From assembly GCA_021798835.1 (NCBI GenBank), contig JAJZBQ010000002.1, positions 248,001 through 312,000 on the forward strand: DNA of 64,000 nt, read 5' to 3'. This DNA is from Pseudomonadota bacterium. GTDB lineage: Bacteria > Pseudomonadota > Gammaproteobacteria > Burkholderiales > Ferrovaceae. The notes below the pieces were generated by a model. That model worked only from the letters and a program-made list of their open reading frames with translations, did no database searches and was not told the DNA's origin. Position 1 is the first letter of the stretch. The number at the start of each line of letters is the position of its first letter. The translations under genes and the position numbers were made by a program. This document shows, one piece after another, positions 29,195 to 40,052 of this stretch.

Positions 29195-31084
29195 TCAGGC
29201 TTCTTGAGTTGTGGCAGTGGGGGTCGGCGTTGGAGATGCTGGAGGCATGGCAGACGGAGCGGGAGGGGTGGCGCTGGGCTTCGGAGGACGCGGGGGACGG
29301 CCTTCCATGATGTCGTCAATCTGATCCGAATCGATAGTCTCCCACTCCAGTAGCGCCGTCGCCATCGCTTCCATCTGACTGCGATGAGACTCAATCAAAT
29401 GACGCGCCAAGGCATACTGCTCATCAATAATCCGACGAATTTCAGCATCCACTTTCTGCATCGTGGCTTCAGAGACATTTTTATGCGTAGAAATGGAACG
29501 GCCCAAAAATACCTCGCCCTCATTTTCGCCGTACACCATAGTACCCAATGAAGTAGACATACCCCACTGCGTCACCATACGACGCGCCATATCAGTAGCT
29601 CGCTCAAAATCATTGCTAGCACCCGTGGTCATTTGGTTCATGAACACTTCTTCGGCAATCCGTCCCCCAAACAAAACCGCAATATTCTGCATGATCTGAT
29701 CACGATTCATACTGTAGCGATCTTCGGTCGGCAATTGCATAGTCACGCCCAAAGCGCGTCCACGAGGAATAATAGTCACCTTGTGAACTGGATCCGTGCG
29801 ATCCAGCAGACGTGCCACCACCGCATGACCTGCTTCATGGTAAGCAGTGTTGCGCCGTTCATGTTCGGGCATCACCAGAGAACGACGCTCGGCACCCATG
29901 ATGATTTTATCTTTGGCCCGCTCAAAATCGTCCATATCTACCAATCGCTTGTTACTGCGCGCCGCAAACAGTGCCGACTCATTCACCAAATTGGCCAAAT
30001 CCGCACCAGAAAACCCTGGGGTACCCCTCGCAATAATATCAGCACGAACGTCAGGAGCTATAGGAACCTTGCGCATATGAACCAGCAGTACCTGTTCCCG
30101 TCCACGAATATCCGGCAATGGAACCACCACTTGTCGATCAAAGCGACCAGGGCGCAACAGTGCCGGATCCAAAACATCCGGCCGATTGGTCGCCGCTATA
30201 ACGATCACTCCAGCGGTACCCTCGAATCCATCCATTTCCACCAGCATCTGATTGAGAGTCTGCTCGCGTTCGTCGTTTCCTCCACCCAAACCGGCCCCAC
30301 GTTGACGACCAACCGCATCGATTTCATCGATGAACACGATACAAGGGGCATTTTTCTTGGCTTGTTCAAACATATCCCTAACACGTGCGGCCCCGACTCC
30401 AACAAACATCTCAACAAAGTCTGACCCGGAAATACTAAAGAAAGGAACCTTGGCTTCCCCTGCTATAGCACGCGCCAGCAGGGTTTTACCTGTTCCCGGG
30501 CTCCCCACCATCAGTACCCCGCGAGGAATACGCCCTCCCAACTTCTGAAATTTGGTGGGGTCACGCAAAAATTCAACCAACTCAGAAACCTCTTCCTTGG
30601 CTTCATCGACACCCGCCACATCAGCAAATGTCACCGGGTTGGTGTTTTCGTCAAGCATGCGCGCGCGACTCTTTCCAAAAGAAAACGCACCACCTCGCCC
30701 TCCCCCTTGCATCTGACGCATGAAAAAAATCCATACACCGACCAGCAACAGCATCGGAAACCAGGACATCAGCATATTCATGAACAGTGAAGGCTCTTCT
30801 TCAGGCTTGGCTGTCACGTTGACACCGTATTTCAACAAATCACTGACCAACCATGGATCGGAAGGGGTATAAGTCGTAAAAGGTTTTCCATCAGAACGTT
30901 CTCCACGCAATGCGCGCCCGTCCATGATGACTTTCGTCACATGACCGGCCTTCATTTCTTCAATGAATGAAGAGTAACTCAGGACATCCCCAGACGGTTG
31001 GTGTCCTTGAAACTGGCTCACCAGCAACATCAACACCAAGCCAACGAACAACCAGGCCAATACATTTTTAACGATGCTATTCAA
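29195..31084 (-). CDS. ftsH: ATP-dependent zinc metalloprotease FtsH (TTG start)
   Basis: Membrane-anchored AAA+ protease that degrades misfolded membrane proteins and short-lived regulators such as LpxC. A TTG at 31084 is chosen as start: GGAGGG lies 7 bases before it and the first transmembrane helix follows at once ([18 protein letters not shown]). This gives 629 residues. Second helix near residues 105-122, Walker A 'GSPGTGKT' at 194-201, Walker B 'IVFIDEID' at 249-256, and the zinc site 'HEAGH' at 416-420. The last 35 residues are Pro/Thr/Ala-rich. It follows rlmE after 83 bases. Confidence 0.97.
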   Translation of the reverse strand: MNSIVKNVLAWLFVGLVLMLLVSQFQGHQPSGDVLSYSSFIEEMKAGHVTKVIMDGRALRGERSDGKPFTTYTPSDPWLVSDLLKYGVNVTAKPEEEPSLFMNMLMSWFPMLLLVGVWIFFMRQMQGGGRGGAFSFGKSRARMLDENTNPVTFADVAGVDEAKEEVSELVEFLRDPTKFQKLGGRIPRGVLMVGSPGTGKTLLARAIAGEAKVPFFSISGSDFVEMFVGVGAARVRDMFEQAKKNAPCIVFIDEIDAVGRQRGAGLGGGNDEREQTLNQMLVEMDGFEGTAGVIVIAATNRPDVLDPALLRPGRFDRQVVVPLPDIRGREQVLLVHMRKVPIAPDVRADIIARGTPGFSGADLANLVNESALFAARSNKRLVDMDDFERAKDKIIMGAERRSLVMPEHERRNTAYHEAGHAVVARLLDRTDPVHKVTIIPRGRALGVTMQLPTEDRYSMNRDQIMQNIAVLFGGRIAEEVFMNQMTTGASNDFERATDMARRMVTQWGMSTSLGTMVYGENEGEVFLGRSISTHKNVSEATMQKVDAEIRRIIDEQYALARHLIESHRSQMEAMATALLEWETIDSDQIDDIMEGRPPRPPKPSATPPAPSAMPPASPTPTPTATTQEA

Positions 31085-31167
31085 GACAAAACCCTCCAAG
31101 ACAGGCCATGAAGTCCCCCGATTGCCACCGGGATCATTGTACGCCCAACTGCCATTCAAGGCTTAGG

Positions 31168-31803
31168 TCAAACCCTTTGTTCCACCTCTTTCAATCCTTC
31201 ACCCAACAGGTAAACCTCAGAACTACGATCCCGAGAAGCAGCGGGCTTGCGAGTAACAACCCGCTTGAAAACCTCACGCATGTGGCGAACATATATTTCA
31301 AAATCAGCCCCATGAAATACCTTGACCAAAAACTTTCCATGAGGTGCCAGAACCAATTCAGAGAATTCCAGCGCCAATTCCCACAACTCCGCAGCCCTAG
31401 CTTGATCATACAAGGCCACACCACTGATATTGGGGGCAAGATCCGACAAAACAAGATCTACTTGACGATTTCCTGATAGTTTTCGCAACTGAGCATTCAC
31501 CGCTTCATCACGAAAATCACCCATCAAAAAACTCACCCCTTCCAGCGGAAGCATGGGCAACAGATCAATCCCAACTACCGTCCCCTGCTTTCCCATACGC
31601 TGACGAGCAACTTGAGACCAACCTCCGGGAGTACAGCCCAAATCCACCACCGTCATACCTGGTTTGAGCAAGCGATCACGAGCATCAATTTCCAGCAGTT
31701 TGTATGAAGCACGGGAACGATAGCCTTCCCGTTTGGCTCGTTGGACAAAAGGATCATTGATATGTTCCCGCATCCACGCCTTGCTGGTTCTGGTAGGTTT
31801 CAT
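31168..31803 (-). CDS. rlmE: 23S rRNA (uridine-2'-O-)-methyltransferase RlmE
   Basis: Methylates the ribose of a conserved uridine in the A-loop of 23S rRNA. 211 residues. 'SRASYKLLEIDARDRLLKPG' supplies the first catalytic lysine (Lys35); the SAM site is 'VVDLGCTPGGWSQV' near 52-65, with Cys-Thr where many relatives have Ala-Ala; 'LVLSDLAPNISG' gives the aspartate and 'FLVKVFHG' the second lysine. It overlaps yhbY by 4 bases. The usual ftsJ-ftsH pairing is kept. Confidence 0.95.
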   Translation of the reverse strand: MKPTRTSKAWMREHINDPFVQRAKREGYRSRASYKLLEIDARDRLLKPGMTVVDLGCTPGGWSQVARQRMGKQGTVVGIDLLPMLPLEGVSFLMGDFRDEAVNAQLRKLSGNRQVDLVLSDLAPNISGVALYDQARAAELWELALEFSELVLAPHGKFLVKVFHGADFEIYVRHMREVFKRVVTRKPAASRDRSSEVYLLGEGLKEVEQRV

Positions 31804-32285
31804 CGAGGACGATACAACACCAATGTTTTTCCGATTTGTTGTACATTCGCGGCCGACAGGCGTTCTGTTATTTGCCGAATCCAGATGTCTCGTTGCACCT
31901 TGTCCTCACTCAAACCAGCCTTGACCTTGATGAGTTCATGTGCGCGCAGAGCGCGCTCAATCTCCAGCAAGACGGCATCTGTCAGACCAGCCTGACCTAT
32001 CAAGACTACCGGGACCAATCCATGCGCGCGACGGCGCAAAGCCACACGTTCCATGGCAGTAAGAGACAAAATTTGTCCAGTTTCCGGCAACACCAACACA
32101 GGTTTGGATTGAGATTTTTTTTTGTCTCCCAGCGATGCAGCAGACACTTTTCGTTTTTTGGGTGCAGGATTTGCCTTGGCGCTGGCCTTTCTGTCTAGAC
32201 CACTACGCAGAACCTTGCCCCCCTGAGTCTGGTGATACCCTGTCGATAAACGAGCCGTGCCAGAACGACGACGTGCATTATCCAT
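31800..32285 (-). CDS. yhbY: YhbY-family ribosome-associated RNA-binding protein with long basic N-terminus
   Basis: CRM-domain protein; the E. coli homologue binds the pre-50S ribosomal subunit. From the ATG at 32285 the product has 161 residues. The CRM domain covers about residues 73-161 ('[20 protein letters not shown]', '[20 protein letters not shown]', 'HELIKVKAG'). The first 70 residues are rich in Lys, Arg and Ser and have no equivalent in the usual one-domain protein of about 97 residues. The start overlaps the greA end by 8 bases and the stop overlaps rlmE by 4. No better internal start precedes the domain. Confidence 0.85.
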   Translation of the reverse strand: MDNARRRSGTARLSTGYHQTQGGKVLRSGLDRKASAKANPAPKKRKVSAASLGDKKKSQSKPVLVLPETGQILSLTAMERVALRRRAHGLVPVVLIGQAGLTDAVLLEIERALRAHELIKVKAGLSEDKVQRDIWIRQITERLSAANVQQIGKTLVLYRPR

Positions 32286-32754
32286 AGCGAACTTCCAGAA
32301 TTTCATACTCGCGTGTTCCTCCCGGAGCATGCACCTCAGCCACATCCCCCGCCGTCTTTCCGATCAAGGCACGAGCTAATGGTGATCCGATAGAAATCTT
32401 GCCCTCTTTGATATCTGCCTCATCATCACCGACAATCTGATAGGTGTGAATTGCCCCGGACTCTAGTTCTTCCATTTCCACCGTTGCCGCAAATACACAA
32501 CGTCCATCAGCGTCTAACTGAGTCGGATCGATAATCTGTGCGTGCGATAGTTTTGATTCCAATTCAGCAATACGTCCTTCAATAAAGGACTGTCGTTCCT
32601 TCGCTGCATCATACTCAGCATTTTCCGATAAATCACCCTGAGCACGAGCCTCGCTGATAGCCTGTATCACAGCCGGACGGTGAACATGCTTCAACTGGTG
32701 CAATTCTTCCTTGAGTTTTTCGGCACCGCGAACGGTTAGCGGGGTTTTATGCAT
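32278..32754 (-). CDS. greA: Transcription elongation factor GreA
   Basis: Rescues stalled RNA polymerase by stimulating cleavage of the transcript end. 158 residues, standard length. The N-terminal coiled coil contains '[20 protein letters not shown]' and the tip '[18 protein letters not shown]' with the two acidic residues that enter the active site. The C-terminal FKBP-like domain ends '[10 protein letters not shown]'. It follows carB after 40 bases in the same direction. Confidence 0.98.
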   Translation of the reverse strand: MHKTPLTVRGAEKLKEELHQLKHVHRPAVIQAISEARAQGDLSENAEYDAAKERQSFIEGRIAELESKLSHAQIIDPTQLDADGRCVFAATVEMEELESGAIHTYQIVGDDEADIKEGKISIGSPLARALIGKTAGDVAEVHAPGGTREYEILEVRYG

Positions 32755-32794
32755 GGTTATTTACTCCAAAAACAAGCCCAACTGGGTAGTTATC

Positions 32795-35700
32795 TTATTG
32801 ATTCAGCCCGGCGTGCAAGCCTTGCAACTCACGCACCTCAGATGTCATTCCTTCTTGCATCCCCATCGCTGCCGCACGAGCCCCCGCCAGTGTTGTGTAA
32901 TAGGTAATGCGCCCCTGCAAAGCCGCATTACGAATCGACCACGAGTCCTGAACAGCTCGGGAATGTTCTTCAACCGTGTTAATGATTAACACAATTTCAC
33001 GGTTCTTGATCATATCGACGATATGCGGGCGCCCTTCAGTAACCTTGTTGACCAAGACCACTTTGAGCCCTGCCTGTACAAGTGCAGCCCCTGTTCCACG
33101 GGTAGCAACCAAGGTAAATCCCATTTCCGATAACATGCGCGCCACCTCGATGAGCGGAGCCTTATCGGTATTCTTTACACTCAGAAAGACTTTTCCGGTA
33201 CGTGGCAATTTTACCCCTGCTGCCCATTGCGATTTAACAAAAGCCTCAGCAAAGGTTGCGCCAACGCCCATGACCTCGCCAGTTGACTTCATTTCCGGCC
33301 CCAAAATGGGATCGACACCCGGAAATTTCGTAAAGGGAAATACGGCTTCCTTGACCGCGTAGTAATCTGGCACTCGTTCACCAAAAACCCCTTGTTCATC
33401 CAGACTCTGGCCAACCATGCAACGTGCAGCAATCTTGGCTAGTGGACGACTGGTGGCTTTTGCCACATAAGGGACGGTTCGCGATGCACGCGGATTAACT
33501 TCTAACACATACACCGTCGAACCCTGCAGGGCAAACTGAACATTCATCAGCCCCACAACACCCAACGCACGCGCCATTTCAGCAGTTTGACGACGCAACT
33601 CATCCTGAACTTCCAGAGAAAGGCTGTAAGGGGGAATAGAACAGGCAGAATCTCCCGAGTGTACCCCAGCCTGTTCAATATGCTCCATAATAGCGCCGAT
33701 TACCACTCGTTCTCCGTCACATACCGCGTCAACATCGACCTCTATGGCATCATTAAGAAAACGGTCGAGCAGCAGTGGTGAATGCGGTGTGATAACCACT
33801 CCGTGCATCCCTTCTGACTCTGTAACCATCTCGCGCAAATACTTTTCCAAGTCTCCTGGGGTATGCACAATCTGCATGGCTCTCCCCCCTAACACATAAC
33901 TTGGACGAACAACCAAGGGATACCCCAGATCCTGAGCCAGTCCCAGCACCTGATCACGTCGTTCAGCAGTTTTGTTCTCAGGTTGACGCAACCCCAATTC
34001 CATCAGCATCTGTTGAAAACGCTGCCGGTCCTCTGCACGGTCGATACTATCGGGGGATGTTCCAATAATGGGAACCCCAGCAGTCTCCAGACCATGCGCC
34101 AGTTTGAGTGGTGTCTGCCCACCAAACTGAACAATGACACCAACCGGCTTCTCCAGATGCACGATTTCCAGCACATCTTCCAAGGTCAATGGCTCGAAAT
34201 ACAAGCGATCAGACATATCGTAATCCGTCGAAACCGTTTCCGGATTACAGTTCACCATCAAGGTTTCATAGCCATCTTCACGTAGGGCCATGGCCGCATG
34301 GACACAGCAGTAATCAAACTCTATTCCCTGTCCGATCCGATTGGGCCCACCACCCAGGACCATGATCTTGCGACGATCCGTGGGAGCCGCTTCACACTCC
34401 TCGTCATAAGTGGAATACAGGTAAGCGGTTTGCGTGGAAAACTCTGCCGCGCAAGTATCCACCCGCTTGTAAACAGGCCGAATTCCCAAACCCTGCCGTG
34501 TTTCGCGCACATCCCGCTCAGAAACCCCCAATAAAGTTGCCAGACGACGGTCTGAAAACCCTTTTCTTTTGAGCAAACGCCAACGCTCCACCGTTAGACC
34601 TGCCAATGGTATGCCACGAATCTGCCGCTCTTCTTGAACCAGATCTTCAAGTTCAGCCAAAAACCAGGGATCCACATGAGAAAGCCGATAAATATGGTCG
34701 CGCTCCAGCCCTATCCGAAAAGCATCCGCCATATACCATAGCCGATGAGGCCCGGGATTTGCCAATTCCGCTTCAATGACCGTCCGGTCCGTAGTCATTT
34801 CATTGAGCCCATCAGCTCCCGTTTCCAACCCCCGCAAAGCTTTTTGCAGTGATTCCTGGAAATTACGGCCAATGGCCATCACTTCACCCACTGACTTCAT
34901 CTGAGTCGTCAAACGATCATTGGCCTGCGGAAATTTCTCGAAGGCAAAACGTGGGACTTTGGTCACCACATAGTCAATTGTTGGTTCAAATGAAGCCGGA
35001 GTCACACCCCCTGTAATTTCATTTTTCAACTCATCCAGGGTAAAACCCACCGCAAGTTTAGCCGCCACCTTGGCGATGGGAAACCCCGTGGCTTTGGATG
35101 CCAAGGCAGATGAACGCGAAACCCGGGGATTCATCTCGATTACAATCATGCGCCCATCAACGGGATTGATGGCAAACTGAACGTTTGAGCCCCCTGTTTC
35201 CACACCAATCTCTCGCAATACGGCCAACGACGCATTGCGCATCACCTGATACTCTTTATCTGTCAGCGTCTGAGCCGGAGCCACGGTGATCGAATCTCCG
35301 GTATGAACCCCCATGGCATCAAAGTTTTCTATGGAACATATGATGATCGCATTGTCCTTGCGATCACGCACCACTTCCATTTCATACTCTTTCCACCCGA
35401 TAACCGACTCTTCCACCAGCAGTTCACGGGTAGGAGAAGCTTCTAGGCCACGTTCGCAAATCGCCAGGAACTCTTCCTGATTGTAGGCAATCCCTCCACC
35501 ACTCCCCCCCATCGTAAAGGATGGACGGATGATCGCAGGATATCCTATCTGCGCCTGTACCTGCAGCGCTTCCTCAATGCTGTGGGCAACCGCAGAGCGG
35601 GGCGTTGACAAGCCAATACGCGTCATCGCCGCCTTGAATTTCTCGCGATCTTCCGCCATATCGATAGCTTCCTTGCGAGCCCCGATCAACTCTACCTCAT

Positions 35701-36031
35701 AGCGCTCCAGCACTCCTTCGCGAGCCAAATCGAGCGCACAATTGAGTGCTGTCTGCCCTCCCATGGTGGGCAACAACGCGTCCGGGCGCTCACGTGCAAT
35801 AATCCTCTCCAACGTACGCCAGTTGATGGGTTCGATATAGGTGGCATCGGCCATACCTGGATCAGTCATAATGGTCGCCGGGTTCGAATTGACCAAAACA
35901 ACTCTGTACCCTTCTTCACGCAAGGCTTTGCATGCTTGCGCACCAGAATAGTCAAATTCGCAAGCCTGACCAATCACAATGGGGCCTGCTCCAATGATTA
36001 GGATAGAATGGATATCAACTCTCTTGGGCAT
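32795..36031 (-). CDS. carB: Carbamoyl-phosphate synthase large subunit
   Basis: Makes carbamoyl phosphate from bicarbonate, ATP and ammonia supplied by CarA, for arginine and pyrimidines. 1078 residues with the expected internal duplication: first ATP-grasp half starting '[20 protein letters not shown]', second '[20 protein letters not shown]' near residue 563, and a C-terminal allosteric MGS-like domain ('[20 protein letters not shown]'). It lies 3 bases after carA and before greA. No oddity seen. Confidence 0.98.
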   Translation of the reverse strand: MPKRVDIHSILIIGAGPIVIGQACEFDYSGAQACKALREEGYRVVLVNSNPATIMTDPGMADATYIEPINWRTLERIIARERPDALLPTMGGQTALNCALDLAREGVLERYEVELIGARKEAIDMAEDREKFKAAMTRIGLSTPRSAVAHSIEEALQVQAQIGYPAIIRPSFTMGGSGGGIAYNQEEFLAICERGLEASPTRELLVEESVIGWKEYEMEVVRDRKDNAIIICSIENFDAMGVHTGDSITVAPAQTLTDKEYQVMRNASLAVLREIGVETGGSNVQFAINPVDGRMIVIEMNPRVSRSSALASKATGFPIAKVAAKLAVGFTLDELKNEITGGVTPASFEPTIDYVVTKVPRFAFEKFPQANDRLTTQMKSVGEVMAIGRNFQESLQKALRGLETGADGLNEMTTDRTVIEAELANPGPHRLWYMADAFRIGLERDHIYRLSHVDPWFLAELEDLVQEERQIRGIPLAGLTVERWRLLKRKGFSDRRLATLLGVSERDVRETRQGLGIRPVYKRVDTCAAEFSTQTAYLYSTYDEECEAAPTDRRKIMVLGGGPNRIGQGIEFDYCCVHAAMALREDGYETLMVNCNPETVSTDYDMSDRLYFEPLTLEDVLEIVHLEKPVGVIVQFGGQTPLKLAHGLETAGVPIIGTSPDSIDRAEDRQRFQQMLMELGLRQPENKTAERRDQVLGLAQDLGYPLVVRPSYVLGGRAMQIVHTPGDLEKYLREMVTESEGMHGVVITPHSPLLLDRFLNDAIEVDVDAVCDGERVVIGAIMEHIEQAGVHSGDSACSIPPYSLSLEVQDELRRQTAEMARALGVVGLMNVQFALQGSTVYVLEVNPRASRTVPYVAKATSRPLAKIAARCMVGQSLDEQGVFGERVPDYYAVKEAVFPFTKFPGVDPILGPEMKSTGEVMGVGATFAEAFVKSQWAAGVKLPRTGKVFLSVKNTDKAPLIEVARMLSEMGFTLVATRGTGAALVQAGLKVVLVNKVTEGRPHIVDMIKNREIVLIINTVEEHSRAVQDSWSIRNAALQGRITYYTTLAGARAAAMGMQEGMTSEVRELQGLHAGLNQ

Positions 36032-36034
36032 AAG

Positions 36035-37186
36035 TCAATCTCGGTATTCGTGCATCAAAACCATAAAGCGATCAAATAACGCAGAGGCATCGCAAGGTCC
36101 AGGACTGGCTTCAGGGTGTCCCTGAAAACCAAAAGCAGGCCGATCAACCAATTCAATTCCCTGCAACGTACCATCAAACAGCGACACATGGGTAACAGAT
36201 ACTGTAGGAGGCAAACTGGCCTGATCAACAGCAAAACCATGGTTCTGGCTCGTAATCATGACCCTTCCAGAACCTTGATCCAACACGGGATGGTTGGCTC
36301 CATGATGACCAAATTTCATTTTATGCGTACGCGCCCCGGTGGCCAATGCCAACAATTGGTGTCCCAGACATATCCCAAAAACAGGAATTTTGACTGACAA
36401 AAAGGTACGAATGGCTTCAATGGCATAATCGCAAGGCTCAGGATCACCCGGCCCATTGGACAGAAAAATCCCGTCCGGCCGATACGCCAGTGCCGCCTCT
36501 GCCGTTGTTGTGGCCGGCACAACCTGAACCTCACAACCACGCTCCACCAACATACGCAAGATATTACGCTTGATACCAAAGTCGTAAGCCACAACACGAA
36601 AACGTGGAGATACCCGCCGTCTCTCACCTCCTGCAGACCATACCCCCTCTTTCCAGAGATAAGGCGTTCGACAACTCACCACCCGCGCCAAATCCATACC
36701 GGTCATTCCAGAAAACTGCTGGGCTTGCGTCAACGCACCTTCTACCGTCGCCTCTTCGCCTGCCCAAAGACAACCAGACTGCGCTCCTTTTTCACGCAGC
36801 AATCGCGTCAAGCGACGTGTATCTACCCCCGCTATCGCCACCACACCACGCTGTTTCAAATAATCGCCAAACCCACCAACCGCACGCCAACTGGATGTCA
36901 ATCTCGGCAAATCACGAACAATCATACCGGCAGCCATGATGCTTTCCGCTTCTTCATCATCGGTATTGACCCCCACATTCCCCACATGGGGACAGGTCAG
37001 CGTCACCAACTGGCGACAATATGAGGGATCCGTCAAAATCTCCTGATAGCCAGTCATGGCTGTGTTGAACACCACTTCGCCATGACACCGACCCGGAGCA
37101 CCAACGGATACCCCCCGAAACACGCTACCATCAGACAACACCAACAGTGCAGGCACTTGGGAGGATGGGGGCGTCGTAACAGCCAT
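36035..37186 (-). CDS. carA: Carbamoyl-phosphate synthase small subunit
   Basis: Glutamine amidotransferase that feeds ammonia to CarB. 383 residues from the ATG at 37186 ([20 protein letters not shown]), preceded by GGAG 7 bases away. The class I nucleophile is the cysteine in '[17 protein letters not shown]', with the His-Glu pair in '[10 protein letters not shown]'. The frame stays open for 18 more codons upstream, back to a GTG that overlaps the terminator-like hairpin just before the gene. That hairpin and a good promoter suggest regulation by attenuation. Confidence 0.97.
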   Translation of the reverse strand: MAVTTPPSSQVPALLVLSDGSVFRGVSVGAPGRCHGEVVFNTAMTGYQEILTDPSYCRQLVTLTCPHVGNVGVNTDDEEAESIMAAGMIVRDLPRLTSSWRAVGGFGDYLKQRGVVAIAGVDTRRLTRLLREKGAQSGCLWAGEEATVEGALTQAQQFSGMTGMDLARVVSCRTPYLWKEGVWSAGGERRRVSPRFRVVAYDFGIKRNILRMLVERGCEVQVVPATTTAEAALAYRPDGIFLSNGPGDPEPCDYAIEAIRTFLSVKIPVFGICLGHQLLALATGARTHKMKFGHHGANHPVLDQGSGRVMITSQNHGFAVDQASLPPTVSVTHVSLFDGTLQGIELVDRPAFGFQGHPEASPGPCDASALFDRFMVLMHEYRD

Positions 37187-37214
37187 TGACAGACTCCAAA
37201 GGAAGGGGGATGTG

Positions 37215-37253
37215 AAAAAACGGGAAGGGTGCCAAAACACTCACCTTTCCCGT
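37215..37253 (-). terminator. Terminator hairpin in the carA leader (possible attenuator)
   Basis: On the minus strand ACGGGAAAGG (37244-37253) pairs, with one mismatch, with CCCTTCCCGT (37220-37229) across a 14-base loop, followed directly by six T. It lies about 98 bases after the dapB stop and only 28 bases before the carA ATG, downstream of a good promoter. This position fits an attenuator of carAB better than a simple dapB terminator. Confidence 0.6.
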
Positions 37254-37267
37254 CTCCGATTGTTGCA

Positions 37268-37296
37268 ATTCTATCTCAAATCGCGCTATCAGGCAA
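37268..37296 (-). promoter_or_regulatory. Likely carAB promoter
   Basis: On the minus strand TTGCCT (37291-37296) and TAGAAT (37268-37273) are 17 bases apart and match the sigma-70 hexamers at 4 and 5 of 6. Transcription would begin just before the hairpin at 37253. A second candidate (TTGACT, 17 bases, TAGCAT) lies further upstream in the same gap. Confidence 0.5.
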
Positions 37297-37350
37297 CTCC
37301 AACCCGATTGGAGGAACCCCTAACAATGCTAAATTCCATAACACTATCAG

Positions 37351-38163
37351 TCAAATAGAATCCAACCCCAACACATTTCTCATATCAAAAATCCCTGCGG
37401 GTTGTTGCACAACAAATTGTGCCGCCCGTACTGCCCCTTGTGCAAAGGTGGCCCGACTGCTAGCCCGATGCGTAATCTCCAAACGCTCCCCTTCTCCCAT
37501 GAAAGATACGGTATGATCTCCCACAACATCTCCTCCACGCACCGTCGCAAATCCAATAGTCCGAGAATCTCGCGCCCCAACTCGCCCTTCACGACCAAAA
37601 ACCGCCACATCAGACAAATTCCAGCCACGAGCCGTTGCCACCACTTCCCCCATGCGCAAGGCTGTTCCTGAGGGAGCGTCCACCTTATGTCGATGATGCG
37701 CCTCTGTAATCTCCAGATCATAATTCTGTGGCAACAAGCGGGTTGCCCTCTCCAGCAAATCCAGTGCAACGGTCACCCCAATACTCATGTTCGGAGCCAA
37801 TACAATGGGTATCCGATCACTCGCTGCCTGAATTGTTCGCTTTTCTTCCTCAGAAAACCCCGTTGTCCCGATCACCATCGCGCACCCCAACTCCAGACAG
37901 TACCGCAAATGGCATAATGTTGCCTCTGGGCGGGTAAAATCAATCAATACTTGGCTCTGTCGAATCCCAGAACGTATCTCATCAGTAATTTTCACCCCCA
38001 GTGACAATCCCAACCAATCGCCTGGATCACGTCCCAAAAAAGGGCTTTGCGAATGTTCCAGAGCCGCGCTCAGGGAAACTCCGGGGGTCGCCGATATCGC
38101 CTCAACCAAAGCGCGCCCCATACGCCCCCCTGTTCCAGCAATAGCCAGCCTAAGTTGCGTCAT
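37351..38163 (-). CDS. dapB: 4-hydroxy-tetrahydrodipicolinate reductase
   Basis: NAD(P)H-dependent reductase of the lysine and diaminopimelate pathway. 270 residues from the ATG at 38163, which overlaps the bamE stop as TGATG; a GTG directly before it is an alternative. The nucleotide loop 'LAIAGTGGRMGRALVEAI' is at residues 6-23. The catalytic region is 'EITEAHHRHKVDAPSGTAL', and 'NMSIGV' and 'GTTGF' are also present. Together with dapF (53037) it supplies diaminopimelate for peptidoglycan. Confidence 0.97.
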   Translation of the reverse strand: MTQLRLAIAGTGGRMGRALVEAISATPGVSLSAALEHSQSPFLGRDPGDWLGLSLGVKITDEIRSGIRQSQVLIDFTRPEATLCHLRYCLELGCAMVIGTTGFSEEEKRTIQAASDRIPIVLAPNMSIGVTVALDLLERATRLLPQNYDLEITEAHHRHKVDAPSGTALRMGEVVATARGWNLSDVAVFGREGRVGARDSRTIGFATVRGGDVVGDHTVSFMGEGERLEITHRASSRATFAQGAVRAAQFVVQQPAGIFDMRNVLGLDSI

Positions 38164-38678
38164 CACTTCCCTCCCCCGTCTTCCAGCGTACCACCTTTGG
38201 CAGACTGGGACGCACTGTTACCCCCCACAGCCTGCGGAACAGGAGGTGTGTCCACTACAACCCCCGCCTTATCGTTATTCCCCCCTGCCGTTGGGGATCC
38301 TGACTCTGGGGCAACCGGCTTCTCGGGCGGATAATCCGTCTCATAACGCTCCAACTTATCATCCTTGAAGTACACGGTGAGGGTGTGTGGCGCGGTCAAT
38401 CTCCCCTCCTTGCGCACATAGTAAACATAATCCCACCGATTTTTATGAAAAGGATCTTGCAACAAAGGGGTTCCCAATGCAAATGCTACCTGGGCTCGTG
38501 TCATCCCCTCTCGAAGACGCCCCACCATTTCAGAATCAATCACGGTTCCCTGCTCAAAGTCCAGACTGTAAGGCTTCAGCAAGGAAACACCGGGTATCGT
38601 ATCCCAGGACCACTGCGAGCACCCAGCCAGCGACGACATGACAGCCCATGCTGCCACTCCACGCTGCAAAATTTTCAT
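38163..38678 (-). CDS. bamE: Outer-membrane assembly lipoprotein BamE (OmlA/SmpA)
   Basis: Lipoprotein of the Bam complex, which inserts beta-barrels into the outer membrane. 171 residues from the ATG at 38678. The lipobox is 'SSLAGC' with the lipidated cysteine near residue 20. The SmpA/OmlA domain includes 'GRLREGMTRAQVAFALGTPL' and 'WDYVYYVRKEGR'. The C-terminal 50 residues are Gly/Pro/Ser-rich and look disordered, longer than in short relatives. It is divergent from fur, as in many betaproteobacteria. Confidence 0.93.
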   Translation of the reverse strand: MKILQRGVAAWAVMSSLAGCSQWSWDTIPGVSLLKPYSLDFEQGTVIDSEMVGRLREGMTRAQVAFALGTPLLQDPFHKNRWDYVYYVRKEGRLTAPHTLTVYFKDDKLERYETDYPPEKPVAPESGSPTAGGNNDKAGVVVDTPPVPQAVGGNSASQSAKGGTLEDGGGK

Positions 38679-38700
38679 GACGTTACCCCCGAACATGCTT

Positions 38701-38721
38701 AGTATAATGATGATAATCTGT
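38701..38721 (+). promoter_or_regulatory. fur promoter region with possible Fur box
   Basis: A perfect TATAAT (38703-38708) lies 33 bases before the fur ATG. The 19 bases TATAATGATGATAATCTGT (38703-38721) match the Fur box at 12 of 19, so autoregulation by Fur is possible. The opposite strand reads TATACT at 38701-38706, a possible -10 for bamE. No good -35 was found on either strand. Confidence 0.35.
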
Positions 38722-38740
38722 TTCTTTTGAGCAAAACCCT

Positions 38741-39178
38741 ATGAGCATACCCCAAGATCTCAAAGATATCGGCCTCAAGGCTACCCTTCCGCGCCTCAAG
38801 GTGCTGGCTCTGTTCGAAAACAGCGCCACCTGTCATCTGGGTGCCGAGGATGTTTACAAACGACTGCAAAACGATGGGATAGAAATCGGTCTGGCCACGG
38901 TTTACCGTGTCCTTACCCAATTCGAACAAGCCGGACTGCTCGTACGCCACCATTTCGAGAGCGGGAAAGCTGTATTTGAATTGAACCGTGGAACCCACCA
39001 CGATCATCTGGTCTGCCTCGACTGCGGTCATGTAGAAGAATTCTTTGATGCCGAAATCGAAAATCGGCAAGCCATGGTGGCACAACACCACGGCTTTTCC
39101 ATCCACGAGCATTCCCTGCAGATTTACGCCCATTGCCAACGCCCAACCTGCCCTCATCGGCCCACAAAAACCCCCTAA
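38741..39178 (+). CDS. fur: Ferric uptake regulator Fur
   Basis: Iron-sensing repressor of iron uptake genes. 145 residues. The winged-helix part contains 'GLKATLPRLKVLALFE' and 'IGLATVYRVLTQFEQAGLL'; the metal-binding part has 'GTHHDHLVCLDCGHVEEF' with the CxxC site and a second Cys pair in 'CQRPTCPH'. Fur next to bamE and dapB is the usual betaproteobacterial order. The end overlaps the convergent sucD end by 4 bases. Confidence 0.96.
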   Translation: MSIPQDLKDIGLKATLPRLKVLALFENSATCHLGAEDVYKRLQNDGIEIGLATVYRVLTQFEQAGLLVRHHFESGKAVFELNRGTHHDHLVCLDCGHVEEFFDAEIENRQAMVAQHHGFSIHEHSLQIYAHCQRPTCPHRPTKTP

Positions 39179-40050
39179 AGAACAGACTTCAAGGTTTTTC
39201 CCATTTCAGCCGGATTGCGGGTAATACGGATACCACATTCTTCCATAACAGCCAGTTTTTCTTGTGCGGTACCTTGCCCTCCAGAAATAATAGCCCCCGC
39301 ATGCCCCATCCGTTTTCCCGGCGGAGCCGTCGCTCCGGCAATAAAACCAATAACGGGTTTGGTCATATGTGTCTTGATCCAGCGCGCACACTCTTCTTCA
39401 TCCGAGCCGCCGATTTCACCCACCATGATAACCGCCTCAGTTTCAGGATCTTCATTAAAACGCTTCATCACTTCCAGGTGCTTCAAGCCATTGACGGGGT
39501 CACCACCAATCCCAACACAGGAGGACTGCCCCAGACCCAGTTCACGTAATTGCCCCACCGCTTCATAGGTCAACGTTCCAGATCGTGACACCACTCCGAT
39601 AGGACCGCTTTGATGAATGTGACCCGGCATGATGCCAATTTTGAGTTGTCCGGGAGTGATTACCCCAGGACAATTGGGGCCAACCAGAATGGATTTTGTC
39701 CCACGCATACGATAACGGGTACGAATCATATCTCGCACCGGAATCCCTTCCGTGATACAAATCACCAATTCAATGCCGGCTTCCACTGCCTCATCAATCG
39801 CCGCAGCGGCATAAGGTGGAGGAACATAAATGACAGAAGCATTAGCCCCCGTCACCTGACGCGCCTCTGACACCGTATTGAATATCGGAATCCCCTCGAA
39901 ATCTTGCCCTCCCTTCCCGGGAGTTACCCCGCCCACATAACATTCCCGTCCCAATGCGTAGTCACGGCATAGACGCGTATGAAACATCCCTGTCTTTCCG
40001 GTAATCCCCTGAGTCAGAACGCGCGTATGTCGGTCGATCAAAATAGCCAT
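39175..40050 (-). CDS. sucD: Succinate-CoA ligase, alpha subunit
   Basis: CoA-binding subunit of the TCA-cycle enzyme that converts succinyl-CoA to succinate with ATP or GTP formation. 291 residues. 'TQGITGKTGMFHTRLCRDYA' is the CoA-binding start; the phosphorylated histidine lies in 'GKRMGHAGAIISGGQGTA'. 'VGPNCPGVITPGQLKIGIMP' is also typical. It starts 2 bases after sucC. Confidence 0.97.
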   Translation of the reverse strand: MAILIDRHTRVLTQGITGKTGMFHTRLCRDYALGRECYVGGVTPGKGGQDFEGIPIFNTVSEARQVTGANASVIYVPPPYAAAAIDEAVEAGIELVICITEGIPVRDMIRTRYRMRGTKSILVGPNCPGVITPGQLKIGIMPGHIHQSGPIGVVSRSGTLTYEAVGQLRELGLGQSSCVGIGGDPVNGLKHLEVMKRFNEDPETEAVIMVGEIGGSDEEECARWIKTHMTKPVIGFIAGATAPPGKRMGHAGAIISGGQGTAQEKLAVMEECGIRITRNPAEMGKTLKSVL

Positions 40051-40052
40051 AA

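Noticed and set aside
29633..30424. 263-codon open frame on the plus strand inside ftsH
   Set aside because: Fully antisense to ftsH, no recognisable domain, composition of a shadow frame.
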